Shown here piece by piece: positions 8,959 to 17,539 of a stretch of DNA of 64,000 nt. The notes beneath the pieces were generated by a model. That model searched no databases and was not told the origin of the DNA. It saw only the letters and a program-made list of their open reading frames with translations. The DNA comes from Vibrio japonicus. Its GTDB lineage: Bacteria > Pseudomonadota > Gammaproteobacteria > Enterobacterales > Vibrionaceae. Each line of letters begins with the position of its first letter. Position 1 is the stretch's first letter. The DNA lies in the NCBI RefSeq assembly GCF_024582835.1, contig NZ_CP102096.1:1240001-1304000 (forward strand). The letters run 5' to 3'. Both the position numbers and the translations under genes were made by a program.

Positions 8959-9768
8959 ATGAGTAGCCTTGCGACACTATTAGCTCTAGCAAACACGACT
9001 GTGGTTATTGATATCAATGGACAGATTAGGGAGTTATTGCCAGGAGAAGTCCCAGGTCCAGGAGAGGTCATCGTTGTTTTGGGGCATGGGGCGACAGCCG
9101 TAACGGATTTTAAAGCGGAACTGGTTGGAAGTGATGGCACAACAACAAATATCAGTCTAGATGATGAAATCGCCAGTGTTTTACACAAGATAGAGCAAGG
9201 TGGCGATCCTACGAAACATGAAGAGCTAGCAACAGCAGCAGGTGAAGAAATGGGTGAAATCCCAGCGGCTGAAACATCAAATTTACAATCTCACGGTCTT
9301 TCGGAAACACAAAGTTTGATGCTGCTCGATCTGATTAAGCAGCATATGCTCTCGGATGGCTCCTCAGACAATTCGAATGATATGAATGACGGGGATATTG
9401 GTGAGCCTAAGGCCTTTAATTATGACACTGATCAAGAACAAAGTGATGATTATGCCGATTTGTTTAAGAGGCTGGATGATTTCATTGATAACGCTGATGA
9501 TATTAAGAGCGCGCAGGTTACTTACGACTTGCTCGATCTGAGTGACATTCTTCAATTAGAGCAAAGCGCGTCTATTGATGTGTTACTCGCTCAAATAGAG
9601 GTAAGCGCTCAAAGTAGCCAGGTGGATATAGCGGCAAATGTAAATGGCGATATGCAAGCGGTAATATCACCCGTTATCATCGACTCATATGTTGAATTGG
9701 GTTTGGACAGTACGATTGCCAACGAGCTAGATGTTCTTGCGCAAGTACTGAAAATCGATGCAGCGTAA
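8959..9768 (+). CDS. Mini LapA-like protein: retention module with LapG-type cleavage site and T1SS-like tail
   Basis: 269 residues, strongly acidic, no Sec signal. Residues 1-50 read as the LapA-type retention module of giant RTX adhesins (VIDINGQIRELLPGE, then GEVIVVLGHGATAV). Residues 78-97 contain IEQGGDPTKHEELATAAGEE, which matches the helix plus TAAG site that the periplasmic protease LapG cuts; TAAG lies at 92-95. Residues from about 185 to the end (DLLDLSDILQLEQSASIDVL and following) resemble the acidic C-terminal type I secretion signal of the same adhesins. No adhesive repeats or Ca2+-binding RTX nonapeptides lie between. The start is the ATG at 8959, nine bases after AGGA; ATG 8953 and TTG 8905 are less likely. 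A dedicated terminator follows. Domain calls are by motif recognition. Confidence 0.72.
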   Translation: MSSLATLLALANTTVVIDINGQIRELLPGEVPGPGEVIVVLGHGATAVTDFKAELVGSDGTTTNISLDDEIASVLHKIEQGGDPTKHEELATAAGEEMGEIPAAETSNLQSHGLSETQSLMLLDLIKQHMLSDGSSDNSNDMNDGDIGEPKAFNYDTDQEQSDDYADLFKRLDDFIDNADDIKSAQVTYDLLDLSDILQLEQSASIDVLLAQIEVSAQSSQVDIAANVNGDMQAVISPVIIDSYVELGLDSTIANELDVLAQVLKIDAA

Positions 9769-9795
9769 AATACAAATAAAAAGAGATAAGCTTAT

Positions 9796-9822
9796 GACTG
9801 GCTTTCAAGCCAGTCTTTTTTT
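9796..9822 (+). terminator. Intrinsic terminator of the mini-LapA gene
   Basis: Stem GACTGGC / GCCAGTC with a TTTCAA loop, followed by seven T residues. It closes a monocistronic unit. Confidence 0.9.
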
Positions 9823-9875
9823 ACGCGGTAACCAAAGAGGCCTATTTAGATTCGTGTTACTTATAAAGAAAATAG

Positions 9876-9903
9876 TTGCAAGCGGTTTTTGATTTGTGAT
9901 ACT
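9876..9903 (+). promoter_or_regulatory. Candidate sigma-70 promoter of the norspermidine operon
   Basis: TTGCAA at 9876-9881 and GATACT at 9898-9903, with 16 bp between them. It would start transcription near 9910 and give a leader of about 390 nt before the first gene. Confidence 0.45.
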
Positions 9904-9909
9904 TTCGCG

Positions 9910-10299
9910 CGCAATCTCGGAAGCAACTCGCAAGCTATAATTCTGGGGGAGACGCGTGACGTCATTCGGGCTGAGTGAACATCACGTAGGGTAGGTATCG
10001 ATAAGGCCTTTTATCGATAGACGGGATACTGTTGTCGCAGTGCGGCAAGTGAATGGGAAACCCAACATTGAACTCAACAAACACACACACATTAATCAGC
10101 TTAGTTCTTCCTGAATGCCCTGTTTTACAAGACAGTTGCATTACTGAACCTTGATTTGTTTGCTTACCATGTAATCCATCTGTTTGATGGAGCATTTTGT
10201 CGTGCTCGTTTTTTACTAAAGCGTGGAACGACCTGCACACCTTCTGATAGGGCTTGCTGCCTAGAGGAAGGACTTTACTACGTTTCAAGGGATTAAATC
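9910..10299 (+). promoter_or_regulatory. Long structured 5' leader with terminator-like hairpin (candidate attenuator or riboswitch)
   Basis: No gene on the plus strand fits this stretch. It holds a perfect 9-bp hairpin TATCGATAA / TTATCGATA (9996-10019), a CCATC-TGTTT-GATGG hairpin (10177-10190), and GAGCAT-TTTGTC-GTGCTC followed by G and six T residues (10190-10214), which looks like an intrinsic terminator upstream of the start codon. TGCTTACCAT (10161-10170) could pair with ATGGAGCA (10187-10194) and so break the terminator stem. AAGGGATTAAATC supplies the ribosome site just before 10300. No known riboswitch class was recognised. An open minus-strand frame here looks accidental. Confidence 0.5.
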
Positions 10300-13188
10300 A
10301 TGAGCACAGCCTTTGAAGTCGATAACAATGCTATCGCGACCCCATTTTCTACTCAAATTCCAGTAGTGGAAGGTATTTACGATCTTACTCCAGACCAAGT
10401 TCTTCTGGATCAAGAGCAACACGAATCTGCAGTGCGCTCTTACCCGCGTCGTCTACCTATCGCTATTAAACAAGCCTATGGTGCGCTGGTTGAAGATACC
10501 CGCGGCCAGTTGTTTTTAGATTGCCTTGCAGGTGCAGGAACGTTAGCTCTGGGTTACAACCATCCTGAGATCAACCAAGCACTAAAAGATCAACTAGACT
10601 CAGGCTTACCTTATCAAACGCTTGATATTGCGACTGAAGCGAAGACAAACTTTATTAAAGCAGTTAAGGGCTTTCTGCCTCAGAAGCTAGCTGACGATTG
10701 CGTAATACAGTTTTGTGGCCCGTCTGGTGCAGATGCGGTCGAAGCTGCAATTAAGCTAGCTAAGCAAACCACTGGTCGTAACACCATGTTTGCATTCCGT
10801 GGTGCATACCATGGTATGACGAACGGTACAATGGGCATGATGGGTAACCTAGGCACTAAAGCGCGTCGTACTGGCCTAATGTCAGACGTACACTTCATGC
10901 CATTCCCGTATAACCTACGCTGTCCGTTCGGCCTTGGTGGTGATGAAGGCGCGAAAGCGAGTATTCGCTACATCGAGCGCCTTCTAAACGATGATGAAGC
11001 TGGCATTATGAAACCTGCTGCAATTGTTGTTGAACCAGTACAAGGTGAAGGCGGTGTTATCCCAGCACCTGCTTTCTGGCTACGTGAACTTCGTCGTATC
11101 TGTGACGAGCACGGTATCCTATTGATCTTTGATGAGATTCAATGTGGTGTAGGTAAAACTGGTTACAACTTCGCGTTTGAAGAAGCGGGTATTGTGCCAG
11201 ATGTATTATGTCTGTCTAAAGCGATCGGCGGCGGTATGCCAATGTCGTTGCTAGTGATTAACAAGCAACACGATACTTGGAAACCAGGCGAGCACACTGG
11301 TACCTTCCGTGGTAACCAACTTGCAATGGTATCAGGTGCAAAAGCACTTGAGATTATCCAGCGTGACAATCTGGTAGAGCATGCCAACATTGCGGGTCAA
11401 TACCTACGTCATGGCTTAGAAGCGATGCAAAAACGCGTCGACTGCATTGCAGAAGTTCGTGGTAAAGGCTTAATGCTAGGTGTTGAAATTCGCAAGCCGG
11501 GTAGTGAGCTAAATAAATTTGGTGAGCCAGTTTCTGATGGCGCGCTTACGCTAAGAATTCAACGTGCTGCACTAGAACGTGGCCTAATGGTAGAAAAGGG
11601 CGGTCGAGATGGTTCGGTAGTTCGTTTCTTGCCGCCTCTGATCATCTCTTTCGAGCAAATCGACTTCGCCCTACGTGTGCTAGAAGAAGCAATCTTAGTC
11701 GCTGGTGGTAACAAAGTTGACGCCGAGCAAGCTAACGAAAACTGGAAGAAGCATTTCATTCATACCGGTGAAATGGGTAGTGCAGAATTTGCTAAGGTGA
11801 TGAATCACACGACGGCTGCGATGAAGTCAGTATTCGAGCAAGTGAACGCACCGTATTCTGGTCTAGAGCCTAAATTGCTTGAGAACGCGATTAACGCGGT
11901 TGACCTAGACAACAAGAATGCGTCACTGATCGATGTCATTGGTGAGACAGCAGACTTAGTTGCGAAAAACTCAATCTTTGTTCAGCACCCAGACTGCATT
12001 GCACACCTTCACACGCCACCGCTGATGCCAGCAGTAGCGGCTGAATCTATGATTGCGGCATTAAACCAATCTATGGATTCTTGGGACCAAGCGTCGTCTG
12101 CGACTTACGTAGAACAGAAAGTAGTGGATTGGCTATGTGGTAAATACGAGCTAGGCGAGAAGTCAGACGGTATTTTCACAAGTGGTGGTACGCAAAGCAA
12201 CCAAATGGGCTTAATGCTGGCTCGTGATTGGATTGCTGATAAGCTAAGCGGCCACTCTATCCAAAAATTGGGTCTTCCTGATTACGCAGATAAGTTACGT
12301 ATCGTATGTTCGAAGAAATCGCACTTCACGGTACAAAAATCCGCGTCTTGGATGGGGCTTGGTGAAAAAGCAATTCTTGCCGTTGACGCAAATGCTGACG
12401 GTACAATGGATGTGAGTAAGCTTGAGTCTGTACTTGAGCAAGCGAAATCCGAAGGGTTAATTCCGTTTGCTATCGTAGGTACTGCGGGCACAACCGATCA
12501 CGGTGCGATCGACGATCTTGATTTCATCGCGGATATGGCTCAAAAACACAACATGTGGATGCACGTTGATGGCGCTTACGGTGGTGCATTGATTCTAAGC
12601 AGCCACAAAAATCGCTTGAAAGGTATTGAGCGTGCCGAATCGGTCAGTGTGGATTTCCACAAGCTGTTCTATCAAACAATCAGCTGTGGTGCGCTATTGG
12701 TGAATGACAAAGCGAACTTCAAGTTCCTGCTTCATCATGCAGACTACCTAAACCGTGAGCACGATGAGCTACCAAACTTGGTTGATAAATCTATCGCGAC
12801 TACCAAACGTTTTGACGCTCTAAAAGTATTCATGACCATGCAAAACGTTGGCCCTAACACGCTAGGTGAGATGTACGATCATCTACTGAGTCAAACGCAA
12901 CAAGTGGCGAATCTTGTGCGTAACAGTGACGAATTTGAATTGTTGGCCGAGCCAGCGCTTTCAACAGTTCTGTTCCGAGCAGCGAATAGCGACGCAGTGG
13001 ATTTAGACGAACTTAACAAAACTCTAAGACTAGAAGCGTTGGTTCGTGGCGTTGCAGTACTTGGAGAAACGGTAGTGGACGGCAAATCTGCGCTGAAATT
13101 CACTATCCTAAACCCTTGTTTGAAGATTTCGGATTTCGAAACTTTACTTAATAAAATCAAAACTCTAGCAGTTGAGCTAGTTAAATAA
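10300..13188 (+). CDS. Fused L-2,4-diaminobutyrate aminotransferase / decarboxylase
   Basis: 962 residues made of two PLP enzymes. Residues 1 to about 460 are a class III aminotransferase (CGPSGADAVEAAIKLAKQ, then LIFDEIQCGVGKTG, with the Schiff-base Lys307 in LSKAIGGGMP) that converts aspartate semialdehyde to L-2,4-diaminobutyrate. Residues from about 490 on are a group II decarboxylase (TSGGTQSNQMGLMLARD, HVDGAYGGALIL, and Lys788 in VDFHKLFYQ) that yields 1,3-diaminopropane. The fusion is characteristic of Vibrio and supplies the alternative polyamine route to norspermidine, which matters for biofilm formation. The next gene starts 15 bp downstream. The long leader upstream suggests RNA-level control. 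Confidence 0.95.
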   Translation: MSTAFEVDNNAIATPFSTQIPVVEGIYDLTPDQVLLDQEQHESAVRSYPRRLPIAIKQAYGALVEDTRGQLFLDCLAGAGTLALGYNHPEINQALKDQLDSGLPYQTLDIATEAKTNFIKAVKGFLPQKLADDCVIQFCGPSGADAVEAAIKLAKQTTGRNTMFAFRGAYHGMTNGTMGMMGNLGTKARRTGLMSDVHFMPFPYNLRCPFGLGGDEGAKASIRYIERLLNDDEAGIMKPAAIVVEPVQGEGGVIPAPAFWLRELRRICDEHGILLIFDEIQCGVGKTGYNFAFEEAGIVPDVLCLSKAIGGGMPMSLLVINKQHDTWKPGEHTGTFRGNQLAMVSGAKALEIIQRDNLVEHANIAGQYLRHGLEAMQKRVDCIAEVRGKGLMLGVEIRKPGSELNKFGEPVSDGALTLRIQRAALERGLMVEKGGRDGSVVRFLPPLIISFEQIDFALRVLEEAILVAGGNKVDAEQANENWKKHFIHTGEMGSAEFAKVMNHTTAAMKSVFEQVNAPYSGLEPKLLENAINAVDLDNKNASLIDVIGETADLVAKNSIFVQHPDCIAHLHTPPLMPAVAAESMIAALNQSMDSWDQASSATYVEQKVVDWLCGKYELGEKSDGIFTSGGTQSNQMGLMLARDWIADKLSGHSIQKLGLPDYADKLRIVCSKKSHFTVQKSASWMGLGEKAILAVDANADGTMDVSKLESVLEQAKSEGLIPFAIVGTAGTTDHGAIDDLDFIADMAQKHNMWMHVDGAYGGALILSSHKNRLKGIERAESVSVDFHKLFYQTISCGALLVNDKANFKFLLHHADYLNREHDELPNLVDKSIATTKRFDALKVFMTMQNVGPNTLGEMYDHLLSQTQQVANLVRNSDEFELLAEPALSTVLFRAANSDAVDLDELNKTLRLEALVRGVAVLGETVVDGKSALKFTILNPCLKISDFETLLNKIKTLAVELVK

Positions 13189-13203
13189 AGGTAACGAAAA
13201 ACT

Positions 13204-14457
13204 ATGGCAATTCTACAGATTGGTGCAGGCGGCGTTGGTTGGGTTGTTGCACATAAAGCAGCACAAAACAATGACGTTCTGGGTGATATTACAATCGCAT
13301 CACGTACCGTAGGTAAGTGTGAGAAAATCATCGAGTCTATTCAGAAGAAAAACAATCTGAAAGACTCAACTAAGAAACTAGAAGCTCGAGCAGTAAATGC
13401 TGACGACGTAGATTCATTGGTTGCTCTTATTAAAGAAGTACAGCCTGACCTAGTGATCAACGCGGGTCCTCCTTGGGTAAACATGCCAATCATGGAAGCA
13501 TGTTACCAAGCGAAAGTGTCTTACTTAGACACATCAGTAGCGGTTGACTTGTGTTCTGAAGGCCAGCAAGTACCAGAAGCGTACGACTGGCAGTGGGGCT
13601 ACCGTGAGAAGTTCGAAGAAGCGGGCATCACTGGTATCCTAGGTGCAGGTTTCGATCCGGGCGTCGTTTCGGTATTTGCTGCATACGCAGTAAAACACCT
13701 GTTCGATGAAATCGACACGATCGACGTAATGGACGTAAACGCAGGTGATCACGGTAAGAAGTTTGCAACTAACTTTGACCCAGAAACCAACATGCTAGAG
13801 ATCCAAGGCGATTCTTTCTACTGGGAAAATGGCGAGTGGAAACAAGTACCTTGTCACTCACGTATGCTTGAGTTCGAATTCCCGAACTGTGGTTCGCACA
13901 AAGTGTACTCAATGGCACACGACGAAGTTCGTTCAATGAAAGAATTCATCCCTGCAAAACGCATTGAATTCTGGATGGGCTTTGGCGATCGTTACCTGAA
14001 TTACTTCAACGTAATGCGTGATATCGGTCTACTAAGCCCAGACCCGCTAACGCTGCACGATGGCACAGTAGTACAGCCTCTACATGTATTGAAAGCACTA
14101 CTACCAGACCCAACGTCTCTAGCGCCGGGTTACACTGGTCTAACGTGTATCGGTACTTGGGTTCAAGGTAAGAAAGACGGTAAAGAACGTAGCGTGTTCA
14201 TCTACAACAATGCTGACCATGAAGTGGCATACGAAGATGTAGAGCACCAAGCGATCTCTTACACTACGGGTGTACCAGCGATCACTGCAGCACTACAGTT
14301 CTTCCGTGGCAAGTGGGCAGACAAAGGCGTGTTCAACATGGAACAGCTAGACCCAGATCCGTTCCTAGAAACAATGCCAGAAATCGGTCTAGATTGGCAT
14401 GTTCAAGAGTTGGAACCTGCTCAAGGCCTACCAGTTATCCACGAGCTTAAAAAATAA
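13204..14457 (+). CDS. Carboxynorspermidine synthase/dehydrogenase (saccharopine dehydrogenase family)
   Basis: 417 residues. It begins with a Rossmann site, MAILQIGAGGVGWVVAHKAA, and has the saccharopine dehydrogenase-like NAGPPWVNMPIMEACYQA segment. It reductively condenses 1,3-diaminopropane with aspartate semialdehyde, using NADPH, to give carboxynorspermidine (or carboxyspermidine from putrescine). It follows the diaminobutyrate enzyme by 15 bp with AAAGGTAACG as ribosome site, and is followed by the decarboxylase, so three consecutive genes cover the pathway. A 7-bp stem at 14496-14519 downstream has a poor T tract, so read-through into nspC is likely. Confidence 0.93.
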   Translation: MAILQIGAGGVGWVVAHKAAQNNDVLGDITIASRTVGKCEKIIESIQKKNNLKDSTKKLEARAVNADDVDSLVALIKEVQPDLVINAGPPWVNMPIMEACYQAKVSYLDTSVAVDLCSEGQQVPEAYDWQWGYREKFEEAGITGILGAGFDPGVVSVFAAYAVKHLFDEIDTIDVMDVNAGDHGKKFATNFDPETNMLEIQGDSFYWENGEWKQVPCHSRMLEFEFPNCGSHKVYSMAHDEVRSMKEFIPAKRIEFWMGFGDRYLNYFNVMRDIGLLSPDPLTLHDGTVVQPLHVLKALLPDPTSLAPGYTGLTCIGTWVQGKKDGKERSVFIYNNADHEVAYEDVEHQAISYTTGVPAITAALQFFRGKWADKGVFNMEQLDPDPFLETMPEIGLDWHVQELEPAQGLPVIHELKK

Positions 14458-14495
14458 GTCGTTAAGCCAAGACTTATCTTGAATTAACTAACTCT

Positions 14496-14530
14496 AAGCC
14501 GATGCAACCGCGTCGGCTTTGTTCGATTTT
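14496..14530 (+). terminator. Weak terminator-like hairpin between carboxynorspermidine dehydrogenase and nspC
   Basis: AAGCCGA at 14496-14502 pairs with TCGGCTT at 14513-14519, followed by an interrupted T-rich stretch. It could partly terminate or stabilise the upstream message. Confidence 0.4.
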
Positions 14531-14570
14531 ATAGTGCCTTCGTTTAGGCGAGGGGACTCAAGGTACTAAC

Positions 14571-15704
14571 ATGCAACACAATGAACTAAAAACTCCGTAC
14601 TTCATGATTAATGAAGACAAGCTGATTGCGAACCTAGAGAAAGCGAAACAGCTCAAAGAAATTTCAGGCGTGAAGCTTGTACTTGCACTGAAATGTTTCT
14701 CAACTTGGGGTGTGTTTGACATCATCAAGCCTTACCTAGACGGCACAACCAGCTCTGGTCCGTTCGAAGTAAAATTAGGTCACGAAACGTTTGGTGGTGA
14801 AACGCACGCATACAGTGTGGGCTACAGCGAAGACGATGTACGTGAAGTGGCAGACATCTGCGATAAGATGATCTTTAACTCACAATCTCAGCTTGCGGCT
14901 TACCGCCACATCGTGGAAGGTAAAGCGTCGGTTGGTCTGCGTTTGAACCCAGGCGTAAGCTACGCGGGTCAAGACTTGGCTAACCCTGCACGTAAATTCT
15001 CTCGCCTTGGTGTACAAGCGGATCACATCAAACCTGAAGTTTTCGAAGGCATTGATGGTGTGATGTTCCACATGAACTGTGAGAACAAAGACGTCGATGC
15101 GTTCATCGGTCTACTGGATGCGATTTCAGAGCAGTTTGGCGAATACCTAAACAAGCTGGATTGGGTGAGCATGGGCGGCGGTGTGTTCTTCACGTGGCCG
15201 GGTTACGATATTGAGAAGCTAGGTCTAGCGCTAAAAGCATTCGCTGAGAAACACGGCGTACAAATGTACTTAGAACCGGGTGAAGCGATCATTACTAAAA
15301 CCACTGATTTAGTGGTGACTGTGGTTGATATCGTTGAGAACGTAAAGAAAACAGCAATTGTCGACTCTGCAACCGAAGCGCACCGCTTAGATACGTTGAT
15401 TTACAACGAGCCAGCATCGATTCTTGAAGCATCAGAAAATGGTGAACACGAATATGTTATTGGTTCATGTTCATGTCTTGCTGGTGACCAGTTCTGTGTG
15501 GCGAACTTTGAACAGCCGTTAGAAATTGGTCAGCGTCTGCATATTCTCGACAGCGCTGGCTACACCATGGTGAAACTAAACTGGTTCAACGGTTTACGCA
15601 TGCCTTCAGTTTATTGTGAGCGTTCAAGTGGCGAAATTCAGAAGCTGAACGAGTTTGATTATTCAGACTTCAAACGCTCACTATCACAGTGGTCTGTGAA
15701 GTAA
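14571..15704 (+). CDS. nspC: Carboxynorspermidine decarboxylase NspC
   Basis: 377 residues of the alanine-racemase-fold decarboxylases. The PLP lysine is Lys41 in [23 protein letters not shown] forms the phosphate-binding region, and the C-terminal [11 protein letters not shown] segment holds the active-site cysteine region. It removes CO2 from carboxynorspermidine to give norspermidine (or spermidine from carboxyspermidine). The ATG follows GAGGGGACTCAAGGTACTAAC; 113 bp separate it from the dehydrogenase gene. It is the last gene of the pathway block, closed by a strong terminator. Confidence 0.96.
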   Translation: MQHNELKTPYFMINEDKLIANLEKAKQLKEISGVKLVLALKCFSTWGVFDIIKPYLDGTTSSGPFEVKLGHETFGGETHAYSVGYSEDDVREVADICDKMIFNSQSQLAAYRHIVEGKASVGLRLNPGVSYAGQDLANPARKFSRLGVQADHIKPEVFEGIDGVMFHMNCENKDVDAFIGLLDAISEQFGEYLNKLDWVSMGGGVFFTWPGYDIEKLGLALKAFAEKHGVQMYLEPGEAIITKTTDLVVTVVDIVENVKKTAIVDSATEAHRLDTLIYNEPASILEASENGEHEYVIGSCSCLAGDQFCVANFEQPLEIGQRLHILDSAGYTMVKLNWFNGLRMPSVYCERSSGEIQKLNEFDYSDFKRSLSQWSVK

Positions 15705-15729
15705 CGTTTTCACGCGTTTAAAAATGACA

Positions 15730-15757
15730 AAGAGCAGCAATTAAGCTGCTCTTTTTT
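15730..15757 (+). terminator. Intrinsic terminator of nspC
   Basis: AAGAGCAGC / GCTGCTCTT stem with AATTAA loop running into a T tract. The A residues before it are too few to support a strong role for the opposite strand. Confidence 0.9.
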
Positions 15758-15779
15758 ATTGATGATTGATATCAAAGTA

Positions 15780-16292
15780 TTAGGCTTCCACCATTACTTT
15801 TGTATCTTCACTTAGTGATTCCAGTTCATTGGCAATATCATCAATGTCCACTTCGGAAGGCAGTCTAATCGCCATGTTGGCGGTAAATAGGCTGGAGCTT
15901 ACGCCTCCACCACCTGCGATAAAGACACGCTGGCAATCCATATCCAGAATGCTGACGCCTTGCCCATCTAAGATATGGGTAATTTCATTGACAATGCCGG
16001 CTCTATCATTCGAATCTAATCGAATCTGGTAGATAGTATCAGCGTTAGTATGAAGCGCTTGGGAATCAACGATCTGAACAATCAACCCTTGTTGATCTTG
16101 AAACGCATTTTTCACCACGTCTGCATTTTTAGATGGCACGTCAACTTTGATAACCGCCGCGACTTGATCTTCTATAAAGTTCACTTTACTGATCAACCAC
16201 TTCCCACCGTTTTCGTGAGTGATGGCAGCGAGCTGTTTTATAGTAGTGGGTGACGCTTTACCGACAAAGTTAACTATGAATGTTGTATTCAC
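15780..16292 (-). CDS. GcvR-like protein with two ACT domains
   Basis: 170 residues with two ACT-type repeats. One is at residues 1-80, starting MNTTFIVNFVGKASPTTIKQ. The second is at about 88-168 and has the DSNDRAGIVNEITHIL segment typical of amino-acid-sensing ACT domains. Family members such as GcvR bind glycine and restrain GcvA, the activator of the glycine cleavage operon. There is no gcv gene or GcvA in the window, so this may be one of several GcvR-like paralogues found in vibrios and its partner is not identified. It converges on nspC across the terminator. Confidence 0.75.
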   Translation of the reverse strand: MNTTFIVNFVGKASPTTIKQLAAITHENGGKWLISKVNFIEDQVAAVIKVDVPSKNADVVKNAFQDQQGLIVQIVDSQALHTNADTIYQIRLDSNDRAGIVNEITHILDGQGVSILDMDCQRVFIAGGGGVSSSLFTANMAIRLPSEVDIDDIANELESLSEDTKVMVEA

Positions 16293-16482
16293 GCTCAGGC
16301 TCCTGAAAAGGGAAGGTTACTGACACTACAAAGTGTAGAGCAGTGTTTAAAATAAGGCATGATAGAGTTCAAGGTTTTGAGCTAATCATTTGTTCGCTAT
16401 ACAGTTCTTATACTCTGCGCACAAAATGGAGATGTAGTGGCGTTGGGTTTGTAAGTAATTTGTGTGATAGCGTTTTAAACGC

Positions 16483-17373
16483 CTAGAATCTGATGATAAT
16501 TTCCGCACCGTAGAAATAGTCGTCATAGTGAGCGCCTGAACGTAGGGCAAAGTTTGCTGCATCACGGTTATTGAACCACGGTGTGCTACTGTAGTGCAGC
16601 TCTGCATTTCCTCCCCAAATGTCACTGACCCAGCCATGGATATGCCCCACTGGATTTAAGAAAAACAAGGTGACGTCTCCCAAACTCGCCGAACCCATAA
16701 CTTGGCCACCTGACGCGATGATATCTTGTTCCGCCTCTAACATCAGCTCACCTACAACCGCGCCAAAGATTGGAGTGATGAAAAGATCTTGCCAAGAAGG
16801 GGCTTCTGCGAACGCTTCAAGACCGTATTCCCAAAACAACGTAGAAACACCTGCGGAATACAGAAACGAACCAAATTCGTTATATCCAGCATGACGCGCA
16901 ACGGTATAGTAAACCCCACCAAAATAAGGGTGCATGACGTAATTTAAGAAAGGATCATCGCGATCCCACTCAGGGCCAGCACGTACGTTGTCTTTCCATT
17001 TAGAGACAAGATTGCTTAGGTTTCGGTCTTCATCATCCCAGTTTGTGACAGATTCAGGAAGGAGTGTCATCAGTCCAATAGTGGCAACCCCAAGTCCGAC
17101 AATTGTGTACGTTTGCTCTTTAAGATAACCGGAGTCTCGCTCATTTGGGACGATTAAGTACTTTGGTAGAGGGGGCTCTTCAAGATTAGAGGTGATCTCT
17201 GCCAAGCCTAAGTTGGTTGAGTAGGTAAGAGGATACAAATCATAATGTGGATATAATACGTGACTCTGGGCTTGCTCAAACGAGTAGGACAACTCAATAT
17301 GTTGGACTGAGTGAGTCGGACTGGCATTCGTCAGTGCTGAGTAAAGTAAAGCGGTAAGGCCAGCCTTTAACAC
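16483..17373 (-). CDS. DUF3943 domain protein, exported
   Basis: 296 residues from a GTG start at 17373, chosen because GGAG lies six bases upstream; the open frame extends only four codons further, to a TTG that itself contains the GGAG. Residues 1-18 form a short hydrophobic signal-like segment ending near ASPTHS. The MHPYFGGVYYTVARHAGYNEF motif region near residue 155 and GSFLYSAGVSTLFWEYG are typical of DUF3943. The protein ends in an aromatic residue (IIIRF), as many outer-membrane barrel proteins do. Function unknown; probably an envelope protein. It stands alone between divergent and convergent neighbours. Confidence 0.7.
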   Translation of the reverse strand: MLKAGLTALLYSALTNASPTHSVQHIELSYSFEQAQSHVLYPHYDLYPLTYSTNLGLAEITSNLEEPPLPKYLIVPNERDSGYLKEQTYTIVGLGVATIGLMTLLPESVTNWDDEDRNLSNLVSKWKDNVRAGPEWDRDDPFLNYVMHPYFGGVYYTVARHAGYNEFGSFLYSAGVSTLFWEYGLEAFAEAPSWQDLFITPIFGAVVGELMLEAEQDIIASGGQVMGSASLGDVTLFFLNPVGHIHGWVSDIWGGNAELHYSSTPWFNNRDAANFALRSGAHYDDYFYGAEIIIRF

Positions 17374-17539
17374 GGAGTGCTCCAAAGAGTTGAGACTAAT
17401 CGGGGTTGTGATTAGTAATTATAGTTAGATGAACGAAGACAAGATGTTAGATGCACAGTATGCTCTGAAATTGACTCCGACCCAGCAAACAAAATTAAAC
17501 TAACACGTTTATATAACGTGAGATGAATAAGGACAAACT

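Noticed and set aside
9962..10288. A 108-codon minus-strand frame in the norspermidine leader
   Set aside because: No family resemblance, no clear ribosome site, and it covers the structured leader; more likely accidental.
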